Notes: generated by a model not told the origin, from the letters alone. A DNA stretch of 64,000 nucleotides from Neoroseomonas alkaliterrae (GCF_014199195.1 NZ_JACIJE010000004.1:124001-188000), one strand, 5' to 3'; counted from the stretch's first letter, positions 52,625-61,567 are shown. Translations and numbers: made by a program.

Positions 52625-53541
52625 CGCGGGCGCTGGCGCTGCAACTCGCCATGGGGATCGTGCTGGCGATGCTGCTGGCGATCCTTGTGCTGTTGCCGCG
52701 GCTGCGGCGCGCGGAGCGCCTGCAGGCGCGGATCGCCGCCTCGCGCGGCGTCGTCGAGGTGCGCCGGCCAGAGTCAGCACCCCTGCCTCAGCGCATCGCG
52801 CGGCGGATCGGGCAGGCCGTGATGGCGAGCGGCATCGTCAAGGGGGAGACCCTCGCCGAGCTCCAGCGCACGGTGGTGGCGGCAGGCTTCCGTGGCCAGC
52901 GCGCGGTGGCGGTCTTCATCGGGGCGAAGGTGCTGCTGATGGTCGCGCTGCCCTTCGTGATGCTGCCGCTTTCGGCCGGGATGGGGCCGATGGGGCGGAA
53001 CCTGCTGGTGGCCGGCGGCGCTGTGGCGGGGCTCGTGCTGCCCGACATGGCTCTGCGGCGGATGCGCGAGGCGCATGCGCGGCAGGTGGAGCGCGGCCTC
53101 GCTGACGCGCTCGACCTGATGGTGATCTGCGCCGAGGCCGGGCTGCCGCTGGAGGCCGCGGTGGACCGCGTGGCGAGCGAGATGGCCGAGGCCAACCGCG
53201 CGGTCGCCGCAGAGTTCGCCAATGTCGGCACCGAGCTCCGCATTCTCTCCGACCGCCGCCAGGCGCTGCAGAACATGGGTGAGCGGACGGGCCTCGAGAG
53301 CCTGCGCCGCCTGGGCGGCACGCTCGCGCAGACGCTGCAATACGGCACGCCGCTGTCGCAGGCCCTGCGCACGCTGGCGGGCGAGTTGCGCCACGAGACG
53401 TTGATGCGCTTCGAGGCACGCGCGGCGCGCCTGCCCGCACTGCTCACGCTGCCGACCATCGCGTTCATCCTGCCCTGCATCTTCTTCATCGTCGGCGGGC
53501 CCGCCGTGCTGCGGGTGCTCGACATCGCCGCGCGTCCCTGA
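52621..53541 (+). CDS. tadC: Tad inner-membrane platform protein TadC
   Basis: This second platform protein (306 residues) has a GspF domain with LADALDLMVICAEAGLPLEAAV near residue 160 and TLAQTLQYGTPLSQALRTLA near residue 235. Hydrophobic helices flank it, and the ending LTLPTIAFILPCIFFIVGGPAVL is very typical. It directly follows tadB, as in all tad loci. A lipoprotein gene follows after 17 bases. Confidence 0.94.
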   Translation: MTRALALQLAMGIVLAMLLAILVLLPRLRRAERLQARIAASRGVVEVRRPESAPLPQRIARRIGQAVMASGIVKGETLAELQRTVVAAGFRGQRAVAVFIGAKVLLMVALPFVMLPLSAGMGPMGRNLLVAGGAVAGLVLPDMALRRMREAHARQVERGLADALDLMVICAEAGLPLEAAVDRVASEMAEANRAVAAEFANVGTELRILSDRRQALQNMGERTGLESLRRLGGTLAQTLQYGTPLSQALRTLAGELRHETLMRFEARAARLPALLTLPTIAFILPCIFFIVGGPAVLRVLDIAARP

Positions 53542-53558
53542 GCCGAAGGAGTTGGCCC

Positions 53559-54278
53559 ATGCGCAACCTCGTCCTTCCCATGCTTCTCGCCGGGGCTCTG
53601 GTGGCCTGCGCGGGCGCCCCGGTCGAGAGCGACCAGCGCCTGCGCGTGGCGGGCGCGGCGCTTGCCTCCGGCAACACGGCGGCGGCGCTCGCGATCGCTG
53701 CACGCATCGCCCAGGAGAACCCGCGCGATGCGTCGGCGCAGCTCCGCCATGCCGAGATGCTCGCCGCCGCCGGGCGCTGGTCTGAAGCGGCCGAAGCCTA
53801 TCGCCGCGCGGTGGCGGCGGATGGCGCTTCGGCGCCGGCACGGCTCGGCCTCGGCCGCGCGCTGCTGCGCGGGGGCGATCCCGTGGCGGCGGAGGCCAGT
53901 TTCCGCGAGGCCGTCTCCGCCCTGCCGCGCGAACCGGGCGCGCTCAGCGGGCTCGGCGTCGCGCTCGACCTCCAGGGGCGGCATGCGGAGGCGCAGCAGG
54001 CCTATCGCGGCGCGCTCGCCCTCAATCCCGCGCATGCGGGGGCGCGGACCAATCTCGCGCTGTCGCTGACGCTCTCCGGGCAGGGTGCGGAGGCGGTGCG
54101 GATGCTCGAGCCGGTGGCGCGTGCCCCGGAGGCGACGCCGCGTCAGCGGCACAACCTCGCTCTGGCCTATGCGGCGGCCGGCGACGCGCCGCGCGCGGCC
54201 GAGCTGATGGCGCCCGAACTGGGCGAGACGAGCCGGGAGGCAGTGGTGGCCTGGCGGGCCGCGCTGTCGGGCTCATGA
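53559..54278 (+). CDS. tadD: TPR-repeat lipoprotein TadD
   Basis: This 239-residue lipoprotein starts with LLAGALVACAG (lipid Cys near residue 19). It contains about four tetratricopeptide repeats, for example RHAEMLAAAGRWSEAAEAYRRAV and LGVALDLQGRHAEAQQAYRGAL. TadD acts in secretin assembly in Tad systems. It overlaps the following tadE by 4 bases. Confidence 0.9.
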   Translation: MRNLVLPMLLAGALVACAGAPVESDQRLRVAGAALASGNTAAALAIAARIAQENPRDASAQLRHAEMLAAAGRWSEAAEAYRRAVAADGASAPARLGLGRALLRGGDPVAAEASFREAVSALPREPGALSGLGVALDLQGRHAEAQQAYRGALALNPAHAGARTNLALSLTLSGQGAEAVRMLEPVARAPEATPRQRHNLALAYAAAGDAPRAAELMAPELGETSREAVVAWRAALSGS

Positions 54279-54763
54279 GGCGCCGCCGCGCGGGCCGCGG
54301 CTCCATCGCGCTCGAGTTCGCGCTGACGGGGCCGCTGCTGATGGCGCTGATGATGACGGTGCTGGAAGGCGCGTGGCAGGCGCTGACGGCCGCGACGCTC
54401 GACATCGGCGCGCGCGAGGCGAGCCGCTTCGGCGCGACGGGCGCCGCAGCGCCCGACTGGCTGCCGCCGCCCGCCCCGGCCAGCCGCGAGGAGGCGGTCC
54501 GGCGCATCGTGCTGTGGTTCGGCCCGCATGTGCTGAATGCCGATCGCCTGAGCGTCACGGTCGCGGCCTTCGCCGACCCGCAGCAGCTCGGCATCCCCGG
54601 CCAGGGCCAGGCGGGGGCGGGTGGGGCGGGCGCGACCGTGCTCTACGAACTGGCCTACGAGCAGCCCTTCCTGACGCCCTTCCCGGCGCTTCTGCTCGGC
54701 CGCGGGGCGATCCCGCACCGTTCCCGCATGGTGGTCCGCAATGAGCCCTTTCCGCCTGCGTGA
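54275..54763 (+). CDS. tadE: TadE-like minor pseudopilin
   Basis: This 162-residue protein has the TadE helix RGSIALEFALTGPLLMALMMTVLE near the N-terminus, with the Glu expected after the cleavage site (GSIALEF). The rest is a pilin-like globular domain. CpaA would process it. It overlaps the next pseudopilin gene by 23 bases. Confidence 0.9.
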   Translation: MRRRRAGRGSIALEFALTGPLLMALMMTVLEGAWQALTAATLDIGAREASRFGATGAAAPDWLPPPAPASREEAVRRIVLWFGPHVLNADRLSVTVAAFADPQQLGIPGQGQAGAGGAGATVLYELAYEQPFLTPFPALLLGRGAIPHRSRMVVRNEPFPPA

Positions 54764-55313
54764 GCGTCTTCGGCGGGGCTCGGTCGCGGTCGAGTTCACC
54801 CTCGTCGCGCCGGTGCTCGCGCTGCTCGGGCTCGCGGTGCTCGACGTTGTGGATTTCCTGCGCACCTCGCTCCGCCTCGAGCGCACGGCCGGCGAGGTCG
54901 CGAACGTCACTGCCCAGTACCAGGTTCTGCGCGAGGAGGATTTCGCGACGCTGTTCGATCTCGCGGGGCGGATCGCGGCACCCTATCGCGTCACCGATGC
55001 GGATGGGGCGGTGATCGTCTCGGGCCTCGCGAACCAGGGGCAGGGGCCAGTGGTGTTGTGGCAGCGGCGGGCCGGCTCGTCCGGCTACGCCAGCGCCTTC
55101 GGCGCGCAGGGCGGGGCGGCGAGCATTCCCGCACGCTCGGGCGACCTCGTACTCGCCATCGGACAGGGGGCCGTGGTCGCTGAGGTGTTCCTCGCGCGCG
55201 AGCCCTGGCTGCTCTCGGGGCGCTTCCTCGCCGGCGCGCCCTTCTCGCGCCTGCAGAGCTTCGCGCTGCAGCGGCCGCGCATGGTCTCCATCCTGAGGGT
55301 CTCCGCGTCATGA
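54741..55313 (+). CDS. Second TadE/TadF-like minor pseudopilin
   Basis: This 190-residue protein has the same class of N-terminal helix (RRGSVAVEFTLVAPVLALLGLAVLD, cited in part) with Glu at the pilin position. The remainder has GEVANVTAQYQVLREEDFATLF and no cysteines. It lies between tadE and tadG, the usual place of TadF, and overlaps both neighbours. I cannot say with certainty whether TadE or TadF is the better name. Confidence 0.87.
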   Translation: MSPFRLRERLRRGSVAVEFTLVAPVLALLGLAVLDVVDFLRTSLRLERTAGEVANVTAQYQVLREEDFATLFDLAGRIAAPYRVTDADGAVIVSGLANQGQGPVVLWQRRAGSSGYASAFGAQGGAASIPARSGDLVLAIGQGAVVAEVFLAREPWLLSGRFLAGAPFSRLQSFALQRPRMVSILRVSAS

Positions 55314-56830
55314 CGCTCCTGCGACGCCTGAGGCGCGACCGGCGCGGCGCGGTCGCGATGCTGGCGGGGCTTGCCGCCATCCCGCTGCTCGCCATGGCGG
55401 GCGCCGCGGTGGACCTGACGCGGCTCTACATCCTCCATTCGCGGCTGATCACGGCGGTGGACGCCGCGGCGCTGGCCGGTGCGCGCGCGATCAACGACCT
55501 CGACCGCGACACGCAGATCCAGCGCTGGTTCTGGGCGAACTTCACGCGAACGGGCTCGCAGGCGACGAGCGGCTTCCTGGGCGCGGAGGTGACGCAGCTC
55601 AGCATCACGGTGGACCAGGAGGCGCGCATGGTGCGGGTGCGCGCGCGCGCGGCGCTGCCCACCACCGTGCTGCGCCTGTTCGGCCAGGACGTGCTGGTGG
55701 CGAGCGTGGACCAGGCGGCGCGGCGGCAGGACCGCGGCATGGAGCTCGCGCTCGTGCTCGACGTCACCGGCTCGATGGCCGGCGCGCCGATGACGGCGCT
55801 GCGCGATGCGGCGACGGAGCTGGTCAACATCCTCTACGGGCCGAGCGAGACCATCCCGAATTTCTGGGTCTCGGTCGTGCCCTATACCGCGATGGTCAAC
55901 ATCGGCCGCGGGCGCACGGGCTGGCTCGAACCCGGCAGCCTCAACCCCGCCGACTATGGCAGCACGGTCTGGCGCGGCTGCGTCTTCGCCCGTCATGTGA
56001 ACGGGGAGGACGAGACGGACACCCCGCCCACCATCGTGCCCTTCCGTCCCTTCCTGTGGCGTTCCACCGTCAACCGCTACAGCCCCAACCTGGGCGACAA
56101 CGAGTGGACGAACGCCACCATCACCGAGCCCAATCCGGAAAACCCGCCCTCCGACGCGGCGCAGAACGCGCTCGGGAACAACGCCCGTGGGCCGAATCTC
56201 GGCTGCCCGCGCGCGATCCTGCCGCTGACCGCATCGCGCAGCGTGGTGCTCAACGAGATCGCGAACCTGCGCGCGACGCATCGCGGCGGCACCATGGCCA
56301 ATCTCGGCCTTCAGATGGGATGGGCGACGATCTCCCCGCGCTGGCGCGGCCTGTGGGGCAGCGCCACGCTGCCGCAGGACTATGATACGCCCTACATGGA
56401 CAAGGTCGTCGTGCTCATGACCGACGGCAACAACGAGTGGTACGACTGGCCCGAGGGCGCGCCCGGCGCCTGCCGGACCACGGGCAGCAACCCGCCCTGC
56501 CGCAGCGGCTACACGAGCGACGGCGACACCGACATGTCCGCCTATGGGAGGCTGCGGGAGAACCGGCTCGGCCTTGTCGCGCCGCTGACCAATGCGCGGG
56601 CGCTGACCGAGATCAACGCCCGGATGGCGCGCATGTGCACGCGCATCAAGGCGCGCGGGGTCATCGTCTACACCATTACCTTCAACGTCACGAATGCCGC
56701 GACGCGCGACCTCTATCGCGCTTGCGCGACGCAGCCGGAATACCACTTCAACAGCCCCGATGCCGCGGCGCTGCGCGCCGCCTTCCGGGAGATCGCGGGG
56801 CAGCTCGCCAATCTGCGGATCGTGCGCTGA
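55310..56830 (+). CDS. tadG: TadG-like pilus protein with von Willebrand factor A domain
   Basis: This 506-residue protein has the TadG N-terminal segment RRGAVAMLAGLAAIPLLAMAGAAVD and LITAVDAAALAGAR. A vWA domain follows with the metal-site motif DVTGSMAGAPM near residue 145 and the second part VVLMTDGNN near residue 368. The middle region (residues about 200-300) is enlarged and Asn/Pro-rich. It is the last gene of the locus and probably a surface-exposed adhesin or anchor. Confidence 0.92.
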   Translation: MTLLRRLRRDRRGAVAMLAGLAAIPLLAMAGAAVDLTRLYILHSRLITAVDAAALAGARAINDLDRDTQIQRWFWANFTRTGSQATSGFLGAEVTQLSITVDQEARMVRVRARAALPTTVLRLFGQDVLVASVDQAARRQDRGMELALVLDVTGSMAGAPMTALRDAATELVNILYGPSETIPNFWVSVVPYTAMVNIGRGRTGWLEPGSLNPADYGSTVWRGCVFARHVNGEDETDTPPTIVPFRPFLWRSTVNRYSPNLGDNEWTNATITEPNPENPPSDAAQNALGNNARGPNLGCPRAILPLTASRSVVLNEIANLRATHRGGTMANLGLQMGWATISPRWRGLWGSATLPQDYDTPYMDKVVVLMTDGNNEWYDWPEGAPGACRTTGSNPPCRSGYTSDGDTDMSAYGRLRENRLGLVAPLTNARALTEINARMARMCTRIKARGVIVYTITFNVTNAATRDLYRACATQPEYHFNSPDAAALRAAFREIAGQLANLRIVR

Positions 56831-56846
56831 GGCCCGGGGCGGTGCG

Positions 56847-56876
56847 TTGACGGGCCTCGGCGCGTCGCCCTAGCGT
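56847..56876 (+). promoter_or_regulatory. Promoter for the deacetylase/lyase pair
   Basis: TTGACG is followed after 18 bases by TAGCGT, with AGCAGGAG and the start codon 27 bases downstream. The match to the pattern in other gaps is good. Confidence 0.45.
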
Positions 56877-56903
56877 CGAGCGCATCCCGAGCAGGAGCGC
56901 GCG

Positions 56904-57809
56904 ATGAGATTGCCCGGCCATGGGCGCTACGCCCACAGCGCCATTCCGCAGCGGCCCGACTATGACTGGCCGAACGGGGCGCGGCTCGCGCTCGTGGTGT
57001 GCAACAACATCGAGGCCTTCGCCTACCGCGCCGGGCTCGGCTCCGACAGCACCGGCACGCCGGCGGTGCAGAACCAGCGGAACTACGCCTGGCGGGACTA
57101 CGGCAACCGCGTGGGGCTGTGGAACCTGCTCGACATGCTGGACGAGCTCGAGATCCCCTGCGCGCACAACGTGAACGGCGCGGTGCTCGATGCCTGCCCC
57201 GAGATCGCGCCGGCGCTCAAGGCGCGCGGCGACGAGTTCGTCGGGCACGGCCGCACCAACGCCGAACGCCAGGACGGGATGTGGGAGGAGGATGAGCGGC
57301 GGCTCATCGTCGAGAGCCGCGACGCCATCATCCGTCATGCCGGCGCGGCGCCGGAAGGCTGGCTCGGCCCCTATATCGCGCAATCGGCGGTGACGCTCGA
57401 CCTGCTGAAGGAGGAAGGCTTCTCCTACGTCATGGACTGGCCGGCGGACGACCAGCCCTTCTGGATGGCCACGCGCGCCGGCCCGATCCTCTCCGTCCCG
57501 TATTCCGTCGAGCTGAACGACAGCCCGGCGCAGCTCGCCCGCCAGCATACGGGCCGCGAATTCGCGCAGATGATCGTGGATCAGTTCGACGAGATGCTGG
57601 AGCAATCGAGGAAGCGGCCGCTGGTCTGCTCGGTGGTGCTGCATCCCTTCATCGTCGGCCAGCCCTTCCGGCTGCGGGCGCTGCGTGACGCGCTGCGCCA
57701 CATCCTTTCGCACCGCGAGCGCCTCTGGGTCGCGAGGCCGGGCGAGGTGGCCCGCTACGCCGCCTCGCTGCCGAAGGGCGTGGTGCCGGGGTCGGAGATG
57801 CTGCCGTGA
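56904..57809 (+). CDS. Polysaccharide deacetylase family protein (PuuE/YadE-like)
   Basis: This 301-residue protein has the NodB-type barrel. Family phrases are RLPGHGRYAHSAIPQRPDYDWP near the start (partial), CAHNVNGAVLDACPEIAPALKARGDEFVGHGRTNAE with the metal His residues (partial), and a C-terminal VVLHPFIVGQPFRLR. This branch is often annotated as polysaccharide deacetylase or cofactor-free allantoinase (PuuE). It overlaps the lyase gene by 4 bases (GTGA). A ureide or amide substrate is plausible but not shown. Confidence 0.85.
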   Translation: MRLPGHGRYAHSAIPQRPDYDWPNGARLALVVCNNIEAFAYRAGLGSDSTGTPAVQNQRNYAWRDYGNRVGLWNLLDMLDELEIPCAHNVNGAVLDACPEIAPALKARGDEFVGHGRTNAERQDGMWEEDERRLIVESRDAIIRHAGAAPEGWLGPYIAQSAVTLDLLKEEGFSYVMDWPADDQPFWMATRAGPILSVPYSVELNDSPAQLARQHTGREFAQMIVDQFDEMLEQSRKRPLVCSVVLHPFIVGQPFRLRALRDALRHILSHRERLWVARPGEVARYAASLPKGVVPGSEMLP

Positions 57810-58672
57810 CTCGCGCGCTGCCCGCCTGGCGCTCCCTGCTCTACGTCCCGGCGAGTGCGGAGAAGTTCGTCGCGCGCGCGCATGAGCGCGGCGCGGATGC
57901 CATCATCCTCGACCTCGAGGACGGTGTGGCGCCGGCCTCGAAGCCCGCCGCGCGCGCCGGGCTCGCGGCCGCCGTCGCGAGCGTGCGGCGCAACGGGGCC
58001 GATGTGCTGGTGCGCATCAACCGCCCGCTTCGCGTCGCGGTAGAGGACATCGCCGCCGCGGTCACCGCCGGTGCCGATGCGCTGGTCTGCACCAAGGTCA
58101 TGGGCCCGGACCATGTGCGCCTGCTCTCGGAACTCGCCGCCGAATCCGAGGCCGCTTGCGGACGTGCGGCCGGGACCGTGCGCTTCGTCGTGCTGATCGA
58201 GGATGCGGCCGCGCTCGCCCACGCGCAGGCCATCGCGGCGGCCGATCCGCGCGTGGTGGCGCTCGGCGTCGGCGGCGAGGATCTCGCCACCGATCTCGGC
58301 GCCGAGCCGACGCCCGATGCGCTCGACCTGCCCAAGCGCATGGGCCTGGTGGCGGCGCGCGCGGCGGGCGTGCTGCCGCTCGGCTTCATCGGCACGGTGG
58401 CGGGGCTGAAGGATCTCGAGGGCTATCGCGCCATGCTGCGGCGTTCCCGCGCCATCGGCTTCGCCTGCGCCTCCTGCGTGCATCCCTCCCAGGTGCCGAT
58501 CATCAACGAGGAATACGGCCCGCGCCCGGAGGAGGTGGAGCGCGCGCGGCGCCTTGTCGCGGCCTTCGAGGCGGCGCTGGCCGAGGGCAGGGGCGCCGTG
58601 GCCTTCGAGGGCGAGATGATCGACAAGCCGATCGTGGAGCGCGCGCGGCGGCTGATCGCGCGGGCAGGCTAG
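57806..58672 (+). CDS. HpcH/HpaI family CoA ester lyase (CitE-like)
   Basis: This 288-residue lyase of the CitE-like family cleaves beta-hydroxyacyl-CoA esters such as malyl- or citramalyl-CoA. Signatures are LLYVPASAEKFVARAHERGAD, IILDLEDGVAP (metal Asp/Glu region), FVVLIEDAAAL and GVGGEDLATDLG. It begins with GTG in the deacetylase stop. Its TAG stop and the stop of the convergent short-chain dehydrogenase share four bases. The exact CoA ester is unknown. Confidence 0.9.
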   Translation: MTRALPAWRSLLYVPASAEKFVARAHERGADAIILDLEDGVAPASKPAARAGLAAAVASVRRNGADVLVRINRPLRVAVEDIAAAVTAGADALVCTKVMGPDHVRLLSELAAESEAACGRAAGTVRFVVLIEDAAALAHAQAIAAADPRVVALGVGGEDLATDLGAEPTPDALDLPKRMGLVAARAAGVLPLGFIGTVAGLKDLEGYRAMLRRSRAIGFACASCVHPSQVPIINEEYGPRPEEVERARRLVAAFEAALAEGRGAVAFEGEMIDKPIVERARRLIARAG

Positions 58673-59424
58673 ACGACGGCGGTCATGCCGCCATCCACGA
58701 AGATCAACTGGCCATGGACGAAATCCGAAGCCGGCGCGGCGAGGAACACCGCGGCGCCGATCAGTTCCTCCACCCGCCCCCAGCGTCCGGCCGGGACGCG
58801 CTTGCACAGCCACTCGGTGAAGGCCGGATCCTGCACCAGCGCGCTGGTCAGTTCCGTGTCGTAGTAGCCGGGCGCGAGGCCGTTCACATTGACGCCGTGC
58901 CGCGCCCATTCGGCGCAGAGCGTGCGCGTGAGCATGCGCAGCGCGCCCTTGCTCGCGGCATAGGGGGCGATGGTCGGGCGGCCGAGTTCGCTCTGCACGG
59001 AGCATACGGTGATGATCTTGCCGCGGCCGCGATGGACCATGCGCTTGCCCGCCGCCTGGCAGCAGTACCAGACGCCGTCGAGGTTCACCTCCATCACGCG
59101 CCGCCAGGTCTCGGGCGGCATCTCGGTCGAGGGCGCGCGCAGGTTGATGCCCGCATTCGCCACCAGGATGTGCAGCGGGCCGTGCGCGGCCTCGATGGCG
59201 GCGATGCCGGCCTCGACCGCCGCGTGGTCGGTCACGTCGAAGGCGGCGGTCACCGCGCCGGGCACATGCGCGCGCGCGGCTTCCAGCTTCGCCGCGTCGC
59301 GGCCGTTCAGCACCACCTTCGCCCCGGCCTCGGCCAGGCCGCGCGCCAGGGCGAGGCCGATTCCCTGGCTCGATCCTGTCACCAGGGCGAGCGTCCCGCT
59401 CAGGTCGAACAGCGCGCGCGACAT
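58669..59424 (-). CDS. idnO: SDR family oxidoreductase, gluconate 5-dehydrogenase-like
   Basis: This 251-residue short-chain dehydrogenase has the NAD(P) motif TGSSQGIGLALA, ANAGIN, the catalytic Ser in CSVQSELGRPT and the Tyr/Lys in YAASKGA. The phrase NGLAPGYYDTELT is close to gluconate 5-dehydrogenases. That activity would reduce 5-keto-gluconate to gluconate. It is divergent from a 2-ketoaldonate-type reductase and an idonate dehydrogenase-like gene, which supports the reading. Substrate assignment remains inferential. Confidence 0.82.
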   Translation of the reverse strand: MSRALFDLSGTLALVTGSSQGIGLALARGLAEAGAKVVLNGRDAAKLEAARAHVPGAVTAAFDVTDHAAVEAGIAAIEAAHGPLHILVANAGINLRAPSTEMPPETWRRVMEVNLDGVWYCCQAAGKRMVHRGRGKIITVCSVQSELGRPTIAPYAASKGALRMLTRTLCAEWARHGVNVNGLAPGYYDTELTSALVQDPAFTEWLCKRVPAGRWGRVEELIGAAVFLAAPASDFVHGQLIFVDGGMTAVV

Positions 59425-59453
59425 CGGCGTTTCCCCGTGTTAGGTCCGGCGGC

Positions 59454-59483
59454 AGGCTAGGGGGAGGGACCGCGGATGGACAA
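59454..59483 (-). promoter_or_regulatory. Promoter for the SDR gene
   Basis: Minus-strand TTGTCC and TAGCCT are spaced by 18 bases. The -35 would lie within the first codons of the divergent dehydrogenase gene, so the two genes share a very compact control region. Confidence 0.35.
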
Positions 59484-60417
59484 GCCGGGCCTGCTGGTGG
59501 TGGGCGTGCTGCCCGATTGGGATCTCGAGGCGCTGGGGCGCCGGTTCACGCTGCATCTGCTCTACGAGGCGCCCGACCGCGCCGCCTTCCTCGCGCAGCA
59601 GGGGCCCTCGGTCCGCGCCATCGCGACCAAGGGCGAGCTCGGCGCCGATGCGGCGATGATGGATGCCTGCCCGAACGCGAAGATCATCGCCTGCTACGGC
59701 GTCGGCGTGGATGCCATCGACCTCGCCGCCGCCCGCGCGCGCGGCATCGCGGTGACGAACACGCCCGATGTGCTGACGGAGGAGGTGGCCGACATGGCCT
59801 TCGCGCTGCTGCTCGCGGCCGCGCGCGCCATCCCGGAAGGCGATGCCTATGTGCGCAGCGGCGCCTGGGCGCGGCAGGGTCCGATGCGGCTGACCACGCG
59901 CGTCTGGGGCAAGCGGATGGGTATCGTGGGCCTCGGGCGGATCGGCCGCGCCATCGCGCGGCGGGCCGAGGGCTTCGGCATGGCCATCGCCTATTCGGGC
60001 CGCACGAGGAAGGACGTGCCCTACGCCTTCCACCCCAGCCCCGCGGCGCTCGCCCCGGAGGTGGACATCCTCGTGGTCTCGGCCGCCGGCGGGGCGGCCA
60101 CGGCGGGGCTCGTGGACCGCGCGGCGATCGAGGCGCTGACGCCCGGCGCGATCTTCGTCAATGTCTCGCGCGGCTCCGTGGTGGACGAGGCGGCGCTGAT
60201 CGCCGCGCTGCAATCGGGGCGCATCGCCGCCGCCGGGCTCGACGTGTTCCGCAACGAGCCGGCCATCGATCCGGTCTTCGCGACGTTTCCGAATGTGGTG
60301 CTCTCGCCGCACCAGGCCTCGGGGACGGTGGAGACGCGCAAGGACATGGGCCGGCTGATGCTCGCCAACCTGGAGGCGCATTTCGACGGGCGGCCGCTGC
60401 CCACCCCCGTGCCGTGA
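59476..60417 (+). CDS. D-isomer-specific 2-hydroxyacid dehydrogenase (GhrB/2-ketoaldonate reductase-like)
   Basis: This 313-residue NAD(P)-dependent dehydrogenase has GVGVDAIDLAAARARGI and the Rossmann motif GIVGLGRIGRAIAR. The catalytic Arg is in NVSRGSVVDE, the Glu in FRNEPAI and the His in LSPHQASGT. The family includes hydroxypyruvate, glyoxylate and 2-ketogluconate reductases. Its 4-base overlap with an idonate dehydrogenase-like gene favours a sugar-acid role. The substrate is inferred from context. Confidence 0.88.
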   Translation: MDKPGLLVVGVLPDWDLEALGRRFTLHLLYEAPDRAAFLAQQGPSVRAIATKGELGADAAMMDACPNAKIIACYGVGVDAIDLAAARARGIAVTNTPDVLTEEVADMAFALLLAAARAIPEGDAYVRSGAWARQGPMRLTTRVWGKRMGIVGLGRIGRAIARRAEGFGMAIAYSGRTRKDVPYAFHPSPAALAPEVDILVVSAAGGAATAGLVDRAAIEALTPGAIFVNVSRGSVVDEAALIAALQSGRIAAAGLDVFRNEPAIDPVFATFPNVVLSPHQASGTVETRKDMGRLMLANLEAHFDGRPLPTPVP

Positions 60418-61439
60418 GCCGCGCCGTCGTCATCCACGCCGCCCACGACCTGCGCGTGGAGGAGCGCCCGGCCGGCGAGCCCGGCCCGGGCCAGGTGCGC
60501 GTGCGCATCGCCGCGGGCGGCATCTGCGGCTCGGACCTGCACTACTTCCTGCATGGCGGCTTCGGCGCCATCCGCGTGAAGCACCCGATGGTGCTGGGGC
60601 ACGAGGTGGCGGGCGTCATCGAGAGCCTCGGGCCGGGTGTCGCGGGCCTCGCGGTCGGGCAGCCGGTGGCGGTGAACCCCTCGCTGCCCTGCGGACGCTG
60701 CCGCTACTGCCAGGAGGGCGCGCAGCAGCATTGCCTCGATATGCGCTTCTACAGCAGCGCGATGCGGGAGCCGCATGTGGATGGCGGCTTCCGCGAGGCG
60801 CTGATCTGCGAGGCCGCGCAGGCGGTGCCGCTGCCCGAGGGACTCGACACCACCACGGCGGCCTTCGCCGAGCCGCTCGCCGTCTGCCTGCACGCCGCGC
60901 GGCAGGCGGGGCCGCTGATGGGGCGGCGGGTGCTGGTCACGGGCTGCGGGCCGATCGGCGCGCTCGCCATCGCCGCCGCGCGCCTGGGCGGGGCGAGGGA
61001 GATCGTGGCGACGGATCTCACCGAAGCGCCGCGCAAGGTGGCGCTGGCGATGGGCGCGGACCGCTTCCACGCCGACCCCGAGGCGCTTTCGGCCTATGGC
61101 GCGGAGAAGGGGGTCTTCGATGTGGCGATGGAGGCCTCGGGGAGCCCGCGCGCGCTGCTCGGCATCCTGCCCGTGCTGCGGCCCGGCGGCACCATCGTGC
61201 AGATCGGCATCGGCAACGACGCGCCGGTGCCGATGTCGGTGCTGGCGGCGAAGGAGATCACCTGGCGCGGCACCTTCCGCTTCCATGCCGAGTTCGCCAT
61301 GGCGGTGGAGGCGCTGGCGGCGCGGCGGCTCGATGTCGCGCCGCTGCTGACCGAGCGCTTCCCCATCGAGCGCGCGGCCGAGGCCTTCGCCCTGGCCGCC
61401 GACCGCGCGCGCGCGATGAAGGTGCAGATCGCCTTCTGA
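60414..61439 (+). CDS. idnD: L-idonate 5-dehydrogenase-like zinc alcohol dehydrogenase
   Basis: This 341-residue medium-chain dehydrogenase starts at GTG in the previous stop. The catalytic zinc site is ICGSDLHYFLHGGFG with GHEVAGVIE, and the structural zinc Cys set is CGRCRYCQEGAQQHC. The cofactor motif is VTGCGPIGALAI. The HYFLHGGFGAIRVKHPM stretch is close to L-idonate dehydrogenases, which make 5-keto-gluconate. With the IdnO-like enzyme it would convert idonate to gluconate. Confidence 0.86.
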   Translation: MSRAVVIHAAHDLRVEERPAGEPGPGQVRVRIAAGGICGSDLHYFLHGGFGAIRVKHPMVLGHEVAGVIESLGPGVAGLAVGQPVAVNPSLPCGRCRYCQEGAQQHCLDMRFYSSAMREPHVDGGFREALICEAAQAVPLPEGLDTTTAAFAEPLAVCLHAARQAGPLMGRRVLVTGCGPIGALAIAAARLGGAREIVATDLTEAPRKVALAMGADRFHADPEALSAYGAEKGVFDVAMEASGSPRALLGILPVLRPGGTIVQIGIGNDAPVPMSVLAAKEITWRGTFRFHAEFAMAVEALAARRLDVAPLLTERFPIERAAEAFALAADRARAMKVQIAF

Positions 61440-61445
61440 TACCCT

Positions 61446-61567
61446 GTGGACACGGGATTGCCCTTTGTCCGCGGGACATCAGGATTTGCTTCCGCGCGCG
61501 GCCGCCCCACCAGCCCCGCGCGCCACACCAGCGGCCTGAAGGTCAAACCTGTCGCCCGCTTGTCTGA
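61446..61567. repeat. Dispersed intergenic repeat, copy B
   Basis: This is the second copy of the repeat found after the dienelactone-hydrolase-like gene. Bases 61450-61480 match copy A at 26 of 31 positions without gaps, and CCGCGCGCGGCCG (from 61492) is identical. Copy B lacks roughly 18 bases present in the middle of copy A and ends in a related CGCC-GC-TGT segment. It follows directly after idnD and runs up to the end of the convergent CoA-transferase gene. Confidence 0.6.
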
